Positions 11,906-24,426 of a stretch of DNA of 64,000 nucleotides are shown in pieces. The notes beneath the pieces were generated by a model. The model was given only the letters and a program-made list of their open reading frames with translations. It was not told the origin of the DNA and did not search any database. Made by a program: the position numbers and the translations under genes. Numbering within the stretch: position 1 is the stretch's first letter; every line of letters begins with the position of its first letter. The stretch spans positions 1 to 64,000 of the forward strand of contig JNDT01002238.1 in assembly GCA_000697055.1 (NCBI GenBank). The letters are read 5' to 3'. Source of the DNA: Saksenaea vasiformis B4078 (Eukaryota > Mucoromycota > Mucoromycetes > Mucorales > Saksenaeaceae).

Positions 11906-12194
11906 TGCAAAGTATTCCTTGGATTAATGTAGAATGAACTACCTCCTGCACAGAAGCTCGTCACTTCCCAACGCAAAAATTATTCCACCTGAACGGTATG
12001 AGGATATCTTTATTGATGCAAATGTTTATTCAAAATCCGTGGAAGGATATTACCCGATTTGGTACTAACTTAACCCTTTTAGTGACTGGACTGAGACGCA
12101 ATCGAAAGTTAATTTTCTCTTTGCACATGCTGCTTCATGGCCATTTACCATTCACGCCGAACATTTGGTAAAGAGGCACTGTTACCAACCACGC
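11906..12194. promoter_or_regulatory. Presumed promoter/leader of the sugar transporter
   Basis: This is the 289 bp between the tandem array and the first in-frame ATG of the transporter. It is AT-rich near 11985-12120. The transporter frame is open upstream to about 12069 but contains no ATG there, so the leader probably lies here. No specific binding site was recognised. Confidence 0.3.
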
Positions 12195-13244
12195 ATGCGC
12201 GTGGGAGATCCAAAGGTAAATTGCGATGAGACGAAGATCCTTCTGAAGTTGGAGACAGTTGAGCCAATGCTGTACGGTCTTACACGAACGCAACTATCGC
12301 TCGTTGTCCTTGTGGCGCAAAATAGCCTACTAGTTCTAATGATGCGATATTCACGGGTCAGCGCTGGTGCAGAACAACCGTTGTACATTGCGTCAACAGC
12401 AGTCTTTATGGCGGAATTGGTGAAAATAGCGGCATGCTTTACGGTCATGCGACTGCAACAACGCACGTGGAAAGGATTCGCTGCAGTATTGTACAAAGAG
12501 ATCATAGGGAAACCACACGAAACGTTAAAGATGCTTGTGCCTTCTGCATTGTATGCACTGCAGAACAATCTGTTATATATTGCATTGAGCAACCTCGAAG
12601 CCGCCACGTTCCAAGTGACATATCAATTGAAGATCTTGTCAACAGCGATCTTCTCGGTGATTTTACTAGGAAAAGTGCTAAGTAATCGGCAATGGCTCGC
12701 CTTGGTTCTTCTCATGATCGGGGTGACCCTGGTACAGTCGCAAAACATGTCACGTCCGCCAGTTGAAGAAATGCAAAATCCATGGATCGGCTTATTTGCG
12801 GTGTTAACCAGTTGTGTCTCGTCTGGATTTGCCGGTTGCTATTTTGAGAAGATTTTAAAAACGTCAACAACATCGATGTGGGTGCGAAATATCCAGCTGG
12901 GCCTCTGTGGCGCTGTATTCTCTTTTATTGGAATCTTTAGCGACTGGCCGTTGATTCAAGCTGGCGGTTTATTGCAAGGTTATTCTTGCCTCGCATGGCT
13001 TGTTGTGATAAATCAAGCCTTAGGAGGATTACTGGTTTCAATTGTGGTTAAGTACGCCGACAACATTCTTAAAGGATTCGCCACTAGTGTTTCCATCATC
13101 ATATCGAGCATCATCAGTAGTTATTTGTTTAACTTTCAGCCATCCATCCAATTTGCCATCGGTTCCATCATAGTCATGTCTGCAACCTACATATACGGTG
13201 TAAATGTTGGTAGTCAAGCGCGCGAACCTATCAAACCCAACTAA
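12195..13244 (+). CDS. Nucleotide-sugar transporter, SLC35A family
   Basis: A single-exon frame encodes 349 aa from the first ATG. Family signatures include PLYIASTAVFMAELVK, ALQNNLLYIALSNLEAATFQ, TYQLKILSTAIFSVILLGK, FAGCYFEKILK, and the near-C-terminal VKYADNILKGFATSVSIII block. About ten hydrophobic segments are visible. Family members exchange UDP-galactose or UDP-GlcNAc for UMP across the Golgi/ER membrane; substrate cannot be told from sequence alone. It is intronless, unlike most neighbours. The start is the ATG at 12195; the frame extends upstream only through non-ATG codons. Confidence 0.92.
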   Translation: MRVGDPKVNCDETKILLKLETVEPMLYGLTRTQLSLVVLVAQNSLLVLMMRYSRVSAGAEQPLYIASTAVFMAELVKIAACFTVMRLQQRTWKGFAAVLYKEIIGKPHETLKMLVPSALYALQNNLLYIALSNLEAATFQVTYQLKILSTAIFSVILLGKVLSNRQWLALVLLMIGVTLVQSQNMSRPPVEEMQNPWIGLFAVLTSCVSSGFAGCYFEKILKTSTTSMWVRNIQLGLCGAVFSFIGIFSDWPLIQAGGLLQGYSCLAWLVVINQALGGLLVSIVVKYADNILKGFATSVSIIISSIISSYLFNFQPSIQFAIGSIIVMSATYIYGVNVGSQAREPIKPN

Positions 13245-13625
13245 TAGTAGTACCATATTAAAATGTAAAAAGGAATTATGAACATCTTTCTTTATCTCAA
13301 GAAAAAGTAATACATAATCAAGAAAAAAGTAGATATGCTACCGATTGATTCATTTGTCATTGTAATGCTTGCGTTGCTTTTTTTATGTGTAAACAGAAGT
13401 TCCTTGGTGAGAAAGCAAGATCGGTTGCACACAAAACAAAAGTGATGGACTTCTATGGCAGTATATGGGCAAACATAGGGTGGCCGCTAGCAAGTCGATG
13501 GGGACCCAACGGCCGGAATTACAGATTTTTGATGTCAATGCCCAAATCCGTCCCAGCGATTTGTTCAACAGTTCCTTAAGCCACCCAACTCGCGAAGTAC
13601 AACCCACCTTATTACTTTTTGCAAA
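13245..13625. other. Intergenic region between transporter and IPI1
   Basis: This 381-bp gap carries the 3' end of the transporter and the promoter of the next gene. It has A-rich runs near 13260-13335 and T-rich DNA near 13375-13385. The overlapping short open frames look like chance. Confidence 0.4.
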
Positions 13626-16600
13626 ATGCCAAGCGCAAAGAAACTGAAGAAAGCGAAGAATGAGGATTTTAAAGCATGTATCATATCCCCTATCGTCTCG
13701 GCATGCGGTTATAGTAGTGGATCTATCAGTCATACCACCAAAACCGAGTGCGATCGCCGTCCATTTCGTAGATCTAACCAATCGTCTGCACTATTAGAAA
13801 ACAAAATTGAAAGTTGGAAAAAAGAAGGCATTGCCTGACAATTTTACAGACACCTCTTTCAAATCGAAGAGTAAGATTCTTCACCGGGAACCAGTGTTGA
13901 GCCTGTTGTTATAGGCATTTCATTACCGAATCAGAGTATCACCGAAGACAAATCCAGAGAAATCACCACAAGTCGCAATCTTACTTTGACCGATCTCGTA
14001 ACGCAATTAAAACATTACAATGCTAACGTTCGCAAAGGTATTTCATCGTACTTGGAGTATACTGTTAACACAATATAGACGCACTTTCCGGTCTCGAGGA
14101 ATTATGCATTGGTCACCGGGAGCTACTGGTTATGTCGCTGGGTACGGTAGTCCACGGGATCCTGAAACTATTTATCGACGATGTACGTGTATCCACCTTC
14201 TCCAGAGAGCACAATTAATTTTACTCTTTCAAACAAAGGATCGGGATGTACGCAAGGCACTACTATCATTTCTACGAGAGTGTTTTATCCCTTTGGATAA
14301 GGTGAATATTACGACTAGAAATTGTATTTCGCTAAATCCAATATGTAGACGGACCTACAACCATTTCTACCTCTTCTAGTCATCTACACCTGTTCTGCTA
14401 TGACTCATATCTTTGAAGACATTCGTCTGGACGCGATTAAATTGGCCGATCTATGGTTGGAAATCGCACCTGAAATTATTGTTTCAAAGTTCTGGGATCG
14501 GGTATGCTAAACGCGCTCACATGCGTAAGCTCTAACTATTTCTGTAGTTTGTTGGCAATTATATCAGTCTCTTAGCCGTCGATTCCACCAATATCAACAC
14601 TTCCGGAACATCCAATATTCCCAGTTCTAAGCCTACAACGACGGTCAGCGTGAAGGCGGCGGCAGTCAAATCACATTTGCATTTGCACAAGGTATAAAAG
14701 CATACAGAAGAAGAGACAAAATCTAAGCAATTGGATAGGTCAAACTGGAATTATTGTCGAGTTTGTCCAGATTACTTGAAGCTGGACTTTCAAGAGACCA
14801 AGAGGACCGGTAAGCTAGAGCCAGATGGACCACAGAAACTCAACCCTATTCGCGATCAGATTTTGGTTTTTGTTCAATTTCATTGATGGACATCATGCCA
14901 AAGAGAGCTTCAGGCAGCATTTGGATATGTCGCAAGAGCGCAAGGATGCCGGGATTAACCGGTGGGACCCGAAGCATAGAGTAAGCACTAAAATTGATGG
15001 TATTAGGCATCTGCTAACCGCACTAAAAGGCTGCATTCACACCTACGCATGCTATGTTCGGTTCCACAGTGCCATACCTTGCTATCACACCAGCATTTTC
15101 CAAATTCTCGTCTTTGAACTTGTTTGATTCAAACGCTCCCAAAAATCAATCCTCAAACACCACTGATGCAAACAAAAGACCACTTAACAGTGGTGATTAT
15201 CGAAATGACTGCAATCGGGAAGATCGGGTGGGAGATGTAAAGGTGAGATAATGGAAGCGCCAGAGATAACGGGAAGTACTCACATCAATACCTGAAGGTC
15301 TTGATCGAAACTTTCCAACCTATTCTGATCAGCGCATGGCTCGAGACAGCGCCTTCTGTATTTACCTCATCTAGCACAATATCTTTAACGCCAGCATTAC
15401 AGTTATTATCTGTTGTCATGCGATTAACGTTAGTTCTGTGGAGAGCTATGGTAAATGGAGGAGATGTTAAAGCAGCGGGAGGGAGCTGGTTGGATTCGTA
15501 TCTCCAGCAACTCTTGAAGCATCTTACGGCCTACTTCCCCTACGGTGCCGATTCGTTTGGGAACAGGGGAGCAAAGGTAATTGACGCACAGTAGCTACTG
15601 ATATTAAAAGAGTATATAATACTAGGTGGACGGCATACTGCAAGATATGAATATCATGCTATGTGAGTTAACATCCCTGTACCTGTTGGCGAGAACTATG
15701 CAAAGAAGTACCGAATCAGAAGATAGCTCCGCAAAAACGGGACGAAAACGTCGATACGATGAATTACAGAAGGCAGATGACGACGAGAGCGATATCCCTG
15801 CGTGGTCGGACCGGATTGTGGATCATGTCTTTGGCATCTTGGGATACGATGTAAAGGCTTCTTTTTCTTTGTCATGATATAGCTAACGTTGCGGGAAGCA
15901 GGAAGACAACTTACCTGAAAAACAACGTAAAGATGGCGAAATGACCAGCATGCGTTCAGATTTCAAGTCCGAGAACTTAGTATCTTTATTACCTGCTATT
16001 TGGGGTTTCCTAAATTGTCTTGAAGGTGAAAGGCAGGCAGCTATGTTCAAGGTGACGTTACGGGTTGTGCTTGCATGAAATTCATAACGGATATCTATAG
16101 GCATTCATGAATTATTATCATCACTGCCACGCACACTCAGCTTCGAAGCGTGTTGCATTAGAATTTATCATTAGAATGTATCTGGTGGGTCAAAAACGAA
16201 AAGGTAGTACCGGAAGAGGACTTACATTGCAGATCTAGATCCAATCCATGCCGACGTACAATGGCCGATTCCATATTGGGTCTGAGCCCGAATATGTAGA
16301 GCTTGTGAAAGCATGGTTTTTGAGTCTTCCAAAAACATTGTGGCAACTGAAGACATCCCATATCGAAACGAGCCGGGTAAAGATTATTAAACTATATGCT
16401 GCTTGCGTTACACCAGAGATTAACATTTTTTCCAGTCAATCTTGAACATTATGTGTGACATCGCAAAACGTGGCGGAAACGATATCTTTGATATCAAGGT
16501 AATGGCGGAAAAGCAAGCAAGAATTCTTAATTCTTAATCAATAATTAGGCACTGCAAACCGCGGAATTAACACTGGTTCCATTTTTCTATGTGTACTTAG

Positions 16601-16867
16601 CAAATAAAGGTAAGGCGCTCCTTTGAACTGATGATACTGATGCATCACGCTTTAGGTCCATTGTATGGACCGTTTCTGCAACTGCCAATAGATGCACAAA
16701 AGCGCGCAGTAGAATTTATCTATTACGTTAGCAGTGGATCGCCTAAAGTACAGGAAGCGTTGTCAAAGTGTAAAGAGGGTAGGCGCTTATTGAACTAGCA
16801 ACAAGTCTTATATCGTTTTCTTTTAGATGAATCATTAAGTCCTGAAATTAGGGACTGGATTGTTTGA
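13626..16867 (+). CDS. IPI1: Pre-rRNA-processing protein IPI1 / TEX10 homologue
   Basis: Nineteen exons encode 758 aa: 13626-13673, 13798-13870, 13915-14037, 14079-14182, 14239-14301, 14349-14501, 14548-14691, 14739-14809, 14860-14980, 15030-15242, 15298-15576, 15626-15850, 15902-16051, 16101-16184, 16239-16376, 16436-16498, 16549-16609, 16656-16778, 16827-16867. The N-terminus is the basic MPSAKKLKKAK, followed by LKVGKKKALPDNFTDTSFKSK and LTLTDLVTQLKHYNANVRK, the conserved IPI1 start. ARM/HEAT-like helices and the Ipi1_N region follow. IPI1 is a Rix1-complex subunit needed for ITS2 processing and 60S maturation in the nucleolus/nucleoplasm. Introns are 41-124 bp. Intron 1 fits only as a GC-AG intron (13674-13797). 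Acceptor choice for exon 13 could differ by one codon. Confidence 0.88.
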
Positions 16868-17065
16868 AATTATAACAAGCAATTTAGACAACAAAAAATA
16901 TATTTGCATTATGGGAAGAAAGAAACATAGAATGTGACAAAATCGGGATGACAGCGTTGCTGACGACAGCAGAGTCAAAAATGAGTTTCGAACATTAAGA
17001 TGCATTGCCGCACTAATATCCTGCCTCATACCTTCAATAGATTAGCCGATTGCTCTTTTCCCCAC

Positions 17066-17273
17066 ATGAGTGCCGCAATGAAAGTTTCCTGTGTCCTCAG
17101 TTGTGAACATGTCTATGATATCCCATTTTTCATAAAGATTCCACCGGAGGAGACAGTAGAGACGGTGAAAGAACGGACGAGACTTTATGCCTCAAATGTA
17201 TCCAATTACCGTTGAAGAAGTTATAACGGTTTTTATCGATCCCCCAAACATGGCATGCTATTTTACGCAACTA
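17066..17273 (+). pseudogene. Crinkler-type ubiquitin-like header fragment (copy A)
   Basis: From ATG 17066 the frame reads a header like that of Crinkler (CRN) effectors: FIKIPPEETVETVKERTRL, matching the pattern F-x-V-K-I-P-x-x-x-T-V-x-x-L-K. At about 17192-17196 the conserved continuation (YPITVEEVITVFID) lies in the +1 frame, and the original frame stops at 17215. The same shift occurs at the same place in two other copies. It is 1.2 kb upstream of MACPF-Sel1 locus A. No complete Crinkler gene is present, so I regard it as a relic or an unusual translated element. Confidence 0.5.
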
Positions 17274-18433
17274 CACGCGAGTATAGAAAGAGATTCGTGC
17301 TTTGGGGTGTATGATTAAGCTATGTAATTGGTCCTAAGAGGTTGACCGTCGTGCAAGCGTTGATATGTTTAACAAAAGTACCAATAGAGCTATGGAGGCT
17401 TATTAAGTAACAATCGATCCGATGAATCTTGAAAGTATCACAGGAAATGTGAAGATAGCTTTCTTTGGATGTCGCCTGTAGTTCGGCGTTAGTTCAAAGT
17501 TTACGCTGAGGTGCCAGTCTTTTCTGCGTAGATCAGATGCTGTTTTAGTGTATTCTCTTCTCTTTGAATCACAAAAGCACACGCTCTTTCAGCCTTTTTT
17601 AAGGTTTTATGGCTCTATTCTGAACTATCTCCACCTACGGATGTTCTTTTGAACTCATACCAGCTAGACAGGACGTTATTTTACAATGTGTTACCTCTGT
17701 CGCACAGCACAGACACCGTACAACTTCAAGTACAACGTTACAGTGTGTGAAACACCTCCTCGGCGCCTATGTTGAATCATATACGACGGCCGAACACCTT
17801 GATTGTGCGCCTAGGACAGCCCACCGTTGTGAAACCTAGACAGCGGATACACTGCGTCTAAGTTTATCAACCGTTAGGGATCCCAGCTTCGCATAGGTTC
17901 GATCAACATCCCAAACCTCTTCGCTAACTTATCCAAAAGAAACCGCATATAACAGATTCATCCACGAGATCAACATGATCCAGGATAGTTGCCTACTTGC
18001 CCAACCAATGACCAACAAACTCTTGCTTGGGTCTTCTCGACTGGTCACGTTACGCCATTTTTTCCCTCTCTTCCTTTTTGCAATTCTGACACTTCCCAGT
18101 CATATTTTATCATTTTTGCTTCATTATCCCAAGTTTTTGCATCGTTCGTTTGGGTACGGTCTCCTTCCGCCTTCAGCCTTTCTTCCCTGTTGCTGCAATG
18201 ATTTTGTCTTTTTATCCGTTCTGCATGGATCATCGAGAGTGAACCTCGTGGAAAGCTTAACATTTCGAACCGTAGATGACGAATTATGAAACTGCAAGCA
18301 ATCGAAAGTTTCTTCTCATATTTACCTTTGGCGCCGGCTCAGCATAAACCTTGTTTAGTTCAACCGGAGCCACTCCGAGCAATAACTTGATAAAAGGATG
18401 ACAGGCACCACAACGCCTCCTTCTTTAGTTCCA
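17274..18433 (+). other. Conserved non-coding DNA upstream of locus A
   Basis: This 1.16 kb has no gene of its own. Large parts (17500-17790 and 18000-18433) match DNA at 35735-36000 and 36240-36671 upstream of locus C. The first part also matches 43125-43390 in locus D, and the last ~450 bp matches 20580-21028 upstream of locus B. It therefore belongs to the duplicated unit and probably contains the promoter of the MACPF-Sel1 gene. Confidence 0.55.
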
Positions 18434-20406
18434 ATGGATTCTCGCGTCCCGGAACAGAAATTTTTGTCTAATGTAGTGATGTAAACCTTCGTATGCAAAT
18501 TTATCTAACGTTTTCATAAGCCCCCTACATTTTTAGTGCGTGATGTCTTCGACAGATGTATAAGAGGCCTTCACTTTGACGGATGCGCTGCCGAGTATCA
18601 TGCGATGGAGATTGAAGAGGGGAAGAAAAACATTATAAGGCTTATCTATGAATATCTTTCTGACAAGCCGTTCGTGGAAGAGAAGCGCACGAAAATCGTC
18701 AATGCGAATAATTCCATGGATGAGCTATTGCTTGATGACAGTTTCCGTAATTCGTCGTCCAAAACACTGGCGTTCAACACTGCTGCTGACGGACGTTACA
18801 GCTCATATGAACACAGCCAGAAAGCATCCGAGGGCAATATGGTTGAATACGTCGTCTCCTACATCTCTTGGGGAGAAGTAATAATCGAGGTAGTGTTTAT
18901 GAATTATTTACTTAATAGTATTCTATTGGGTACGCCTGTCCGCCAAAGTTGTGAGACCAACTACTACTTTCAAAGAAGCTATACACATTGCTTTGAAGGA
19001 GGACGTGGATAAGAGATATGAAGCTCTACAAACTGTGTTTGGACGATTTGGCTATTACTACCCGTCAAGGATCTTGCTTGGTACTCTGGTTCATAAGTAT
19101 GTAGCGAAAACTAATAATCTTCTGGTTTAGGTGGTCTAATCGCTTGTAAAAAGGAGGCCTCCACAATACAGCGCGGCGATGTAGCGGGAAACGTTGCAAG
19201 TGCTATCAAAAATCACCAGTATTGGGAAATAATAGGTAATTTCAACCATTTATCTGTCCCAATCGCTAGATACGCTCGTGGTAGGTGGCAACTCCGGAGT
19301 ATTTTTTGTGGATGGACTGGAACACTGGAAAGAAACCACCAAATCCAAACCAGCAACTATCCAATTTAAAGATTTGAGGCCGGTATATAACGTTCTTGAG
19401 GATGACGAGCGACTTCAAGTGGAGGAAATTTACCGAATTGCATATCTGAGGTTTTATCTTGGACAGTCAGTAGAAAACATCTGCACCAATCTTGTTAAAC
19501 CAAGCAGGAAAAAGGATGGAAGTGTGCGGGGCAAGCTTGGAGATACAAACGACCGGAGGCGAGATCTACATCGAACAACAGCAATCCAAGAAAGAGCAAG
19601 CGATCATGAACATGAAACTGCGCGAAACAAGTCTGAGAAAGATATATCCAGTGACGAGGACCCAGGTCTCAATATCAGCACTGTTAGCTCGGAACAAGAA
19701 TTTTTTGATAAACAAAGTGGAGTCACACGGGAAAGGTCTGAAGAAACACAAAATCGTAAAGAGGATGGAGTATGCTACTACAGCGAGGAAATTAGCCAAT
19801 GCAAAGAAGCGGTCGATCAAAACGACGTACAAAAGCAGTTCACTTTCGGTGAGAAATACTATTTCGGAACCAGCGTGGATAGGGACTATGACAAAGCAAC
19901 TCTATGGTACGAGAAAACGGTAAATCAAGGAGAAGAAAAAGCACAAATCAAAATTGGACGTATTGACAGGGAAGAAAAGCAAGAGATGGACAAAGCGATT
20001 GCATGGTACAAAAAAGTTGGCTGACCAGGGAAATAGCGATGCGCAAACTAGTCTTGGCGACATGCACAAATATAGACGAGGTGTAAATCGCGACAATAAG
20101 AAAGCAGTCGAATGGTACGAGAAGGCAGCACAGCAGGGAAATGCTGATGCGCAAACCAAACTTGGATGGATGTATGAGAATGCAAAAGGTGTAAATATAT
20201 CTTATAAGAAAGCAGTTGAATGGTACCAAAAAGCGGCCAAACGAGGAAATGAAGGAATGCAAACCAGACTTGGTCATATTTACCGAGATGAAAAAAGAGA
20301 TATCAACAAAGCAATTGAATGGTATCAAAAAGCAGCGAATCAAGGAAATCCATATGCGCAAATTTATCTTAGTGATCTACTGAAGGAACAACGGAAAATC
20401 TACTGA
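18434..20406 (+). pseudogene. MACPF-like + Sel1-repeat gene, copy A (broken)
   Basis: By comparison with copies B and C the exons are 18434-18472, 18521-18877, 18930-19080, 19131-19235 and 19285-20406. Two defects are visible. The acceptor expected at 18928-18929 reads GG where B and C have AG. A homopolymer A run near 20010 puts the reading frame out, so one frame stops at 20024 while the Sel1 repeats continue in another frame to 20406. The MACPF-like signature GYYYPSRILLGG is present across the exon 3/4 junction. Only five or six Sel1-like units remain, far fewer than in B and C. The 3' flank shared by B, C and D is missing; copy B follows 620 bp later. Function is probably lost. Confidence 0.6.
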
Positions 20407-21028
20407 AAGAACGACGGAAAACTGCTCTTCGTACGTGCGTCTTTTAAAGGGTTATGAGTAACACGTGTAATTAGGAAACTTGCGAGTATGGTAACAAATA
20501 GTGAGGGAATCAGCAATAAATAAGAATATACTGGAAGTGGGATTTTTGGGTGAAGTAAGGTGTTGTTCATTATTCTTCGGCTTGCACAGACTCTGATTGT
20601 CCCGCTCTCCCTTTTCCCAGCCGCTGACCAAAAACCTCTAATTTGGCCCCCTATCTGACCGCAGGGTGCCATTACTTCCCTATTTTTGCTTTTTGCAATT
20701 TTGAGATTTCCCTGCCACATTTTACTTCGCTTTTGCTTCATTAATTCGCGTTTTTGCATCCGTTCCTTTGGGTACAGTATTCCCTGCTGCCGGGTAATTT
20801 TATCTTGTTCTCTTTCCTACATGGATCAACGAGAGTGGAGCTGCTGAAACGCTTAACGTCTCTGACTGTAGATGGCGAACTATGTAATCGCAAGCTATCG
20901 AAAACTTCTTCTCATGTTTATCTTTGGCGCTGACTTAGCATAAACTCTATTTGGTTCAACTGGAGCCATTCCGAGCATTAATCTGAAAAAAGAATTTTAG
21001 GTTCCACAATACTTCTTTCTTCGCTTCA
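20407..21028 (+). other. Promoter-side DNA of locus B
   Basis: No gene is visible. The last ~450 bp is homologous to the DNA immediately upstream of loci A and C, including a block ending GAGCATTAATCTGAAAAAAG about 60 bp before the start codon in B and C. Locus B has no Crinkler-like header in front of it, because copy A lies directly upstream. Confidence 0.5.
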
Positions 21029-24000
21029 ATGGATTCCCGCGACCCAGAGAAGAAGTTGCTATCCAATGTAATAATGTGAATCTTTTGTACGTGAACTTAT
21101 CTAACGTTCCCAGAAGCTCCACACATTTTTAGTGCATGATGTCTTCGACAGATGCATAAGAGGCCTTCATTTTGATGGGCGCGCTGCCGAGTATCCTGCA
21201 ATAGAGATTGGACCGGGAAAGGAGAATGTTATAAAGCATATCTATCAATATCCTCCTGACAGGCCGTTCCTGGAAGAGACGCGCGTGAAAACCATCGACG
21301 CGAACAATTCCATGGATGAGCTATTGCTTGACGATAGTTTCCGCGGTTCGTCGTCCAAAACGCTAGCGTACGACATTGCTGCTGACATAAATTGCAGCTC
21401 AAATAACCAGAACCCCTCCGAAAATAATAGACTCGAATACATGGTCTCCTGCGTCTCTTGGGGAGAAGTAATACTCCAAAAAGTGTTTATGAATTATTTA
21501 CTTAACAGTATCCTACTAGTTACGTCTGTCACCCGACGTTGTCAGTCCAGCTACTACTTTCAAAAAAGCTATAGACAATGTTTTGAAGGAGGACATAGAC
21601 AAGAGATATAAAGCTCTGCAAAATGTGTTTGGGCAATTTGGATATTATTACCCATCAAGGATTTTACTTGGTACTCTGGTTCATATATGTGTAGCGTAAA
21701 CTGATATATTCCTAATTTAGGCGGCCTAATTGCTTGTAAAAAGGAGAGGTCAACAATTCAGGGTGAAAACGACAGTGAGCTTAAGATAATCCAGTGCGGC
21801 GACGTAGCTGAAGCGGTTACAGGAGCAATAAAAAGTCACCATTACTGGGAACTAGTAGGTAATTTCCATCAGCTGTTCGTTACAATCGCTAGATAAGCTT
21901 GTGATAGGTGGCAACTCCGGGATATTTTTCGTAGATGGGCTGGAAAGCTGGAAAGAGACTACCAGGTCCAAGCCAGCAACTATTTGTTTTAAAGAGTTGA
22001 AGCCAATGTATGACATACTTGAGGATGATGACAGACTTCGAGTGGAGGAGATTTACCGTATCGCGTCTTTCAAGTGGTATTTTGGACAACCAGTGGAGAA
22101 CATCTATGCCAATGTTGCTAAGCCATACAAGAAAAACAATGAAGGTGTGCAAGGCATATCTGGAGATGCGAGCGTTTGTAGCCGACATCTAAACCGTATA
22201 ACTGCAATCCAAGAAAGAGAAAGCGATCATGAGCAGAAAGGGTGTGATAAAGGTATATTCAATGCGGACGACACCGATGATGATATTAATATCAATGATA
22301 CGAACTCGGAACAAGAAGTCGTTGGTCAGAAAGTTGTAGTTACACAAAAGATATGTATAAAAGAGATCGAAATCCCGATCATTGAACCGCCGGGGAGGCG
22401 AAGCAGGTGTGAAGAAATGCACATTTACGAAGGCCATATAGACAGGCTCTACAACGAGGAAGTTAGCAAGCACGAAAATGCGACTGGTCAAAGCGACGGA
22501 CAGGAGCGGTCAAAACTCGGCGAGAGATATCATTGTGGGATAAATGTAGCTATAAACTGCGACAAGGAAATGGGATGGTACAACAAAGCGACGGATCAAG
22601 GAAACAGGAATGTGTGGTCGAGCGTCCAGGACGTGTATATCACACTTGGAGATAGGTACCGAGATGGAGATGGAGTGGAAAAGGACATCAACACGGCAAT
22701 GATGTACTACCAATTGGCGGCGAATCAAGGAAATAAAGATGCTCAATGTAGACTTGAAAATGCACAAGACAAACTTGTAGACATACAGAGAAACGAAGAA
22801 GAAGGAGAGAAAAGAGACATCAACAAGGGAATTGAATGGTATAGAGAAGTAGCGGATCAAGGAGATGAATATGCACAGACCAAAATCGGAGACATATACA
22901 GATATGGATATGGAGTGAGAAAAGACATCATCAAGGCAATTGAATGGTACGAAAAAGCGGCGGATAAAGGAAACCAGAATGCCCGACAGAAACTTGGAGA
23001 TGCGCAAATCAGACTTGGAGATATGTACAGAGATGAAGACAGAGCGGAAAAAGATATCGACAAAGCAATTGAATGGTACAGAAAAGCAGTGGATCACGGA
23101 AATGAATATGCACAGATCAGACTTGGAGATATTTACAGATTTGGGGATGGAGTGAAGAAAGATATCAACGAGGCAATTGAATGGTACGAAAAAGCGGCGG
23201 ATAAAGGAAACCGGAATGCCCGACAGAAACTTGGAGATGCGCAAATCAGACTTGGAGATATGTACGGCTCTGGGGATGGGGTGAAAAAAGACGTCAACAA
23301 GGCCATTGAATGTTACGTAAAAGCGGCAAACCAGGGAAACTCAGATGCGCCACAGAGACTCAGAGGTGCGATAATCAAACTTGGAGATATTTACATAGAT
23401 GGAGACGGAATGAAGAAAGATTTAAACAAGGCAGTTGAATGCTATGAAAAAGTAGCAGTTCTACGAGATCAATATACTCTATCGAAACTTGAAGATGCCC
23501 AGATTAGACTAGGAGATATGTACAGAGATGGAGATGGGGTGAAAATAGACATCAACAAAGCAGTTGAATGCTACAAACAGGCAGCGGATCAAGGAAACGC
23601 GGAAGCTCAATGGAGACTTGAAGATGCGCAAAACAAACTTGGCGATATGTACAGGGATGGAGATGGAGTGGAAAAAGATGTCAACAAAGCAATTGAATGC
23701 TATCAGAAAGCAGTTGGTTACGGAAGTTGGATCGCGCAATGGAAGCTGGAAGATGTGCAAATTAAACTTGGAGATATGTATAGAGATGGAAACGGAGCGG
23801 CTCCAGACATCGTCAAGGCAATTGAATTGTACGAAAAAGCGGCAGAAAAAGGAAGTTGGGATGCGCAACAGAGACTCGGAGACGCGCAAATTGAGCTTGG
23901 TGATATGTACTATGACGGACATGGGATAGAGCAAGACATCAACAAAGCAATTAAATGGTACGAAAAAGCAGCATACAAGGGAATTTGGGATGCGCAATGC

Positions 24001-24426
24001 AGACTTGAATATGCACAAATCGACGTCGGTGATATGTACAGAGACAAAGACATTGACAAAGCAATTGGATGGTACCGAAAAGCGGCGGATCAAGGAAATA
24101 TAGATGCTACATACAGACTTGGACATATTTACAGATGGGAAAAGAGAGACATCGACAAAGCAATTGAATGGTACCAAAAAGCGGCGGATCAAGGAAATGA
24201 AGATGCGCAAGAGGATTTGGGAGATATTTACAGAAAAGAAAAGGAGGACATCGACAAAGCAATTGAATGGTACCAAAAAGCAGCAGATCAAAGAAATAGT
24301 TGGGCGCAAGAGAAACTGGGAAATATTTACTATTATGAGAAGGAAGACGTCAACAAGGCGATTGAATGGTACAGAAAAACAAAGAATATAGGGAATGGTA
24401 TTGCGGGACGCTATCTTCTTCATTGA
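21029..24426 (+). CDS. MACPF-like domain protein with ~16 Sel1 repeats (copy B)
   Basis: Five exons: 21029-21067, 21117-21467, 21520-21670, 21721-21858, 21908-24426 (1065 aa). The N-terminal ~300 residues contain SWGE, an amphipathic helix, then GYYYPSRILLGG across the exon 3/4 junction. That is a relaxed form of the MACPF signature Y/W-G-T/S-H-F/Y-x6-G-G. It is followed by YWELVGG and a W-x-x-T...KPATI...LKPMYDIL block like the end of MACPF domains. An acidic linker leads into ~16 Sel1-like units, mostly 43 residues, with 31-33-residue units at the end. MACPF proteins can form membrane pores; Sel1 units usually bind partner proteins. No signal peptide is evident. The start and intron 1 follow the shared structure of the three copies. 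MACPF assignment is likely but not certain; all four junctions keep frame. Confidence 0.65.

Noticed and set aside
12165..12194. Transporter start at a TTG codon 30 bp upstream
   Set aside because: Eukaryotic nuclear genes start at ATG with few exceptions. The first in-frame ATG is at 12195.
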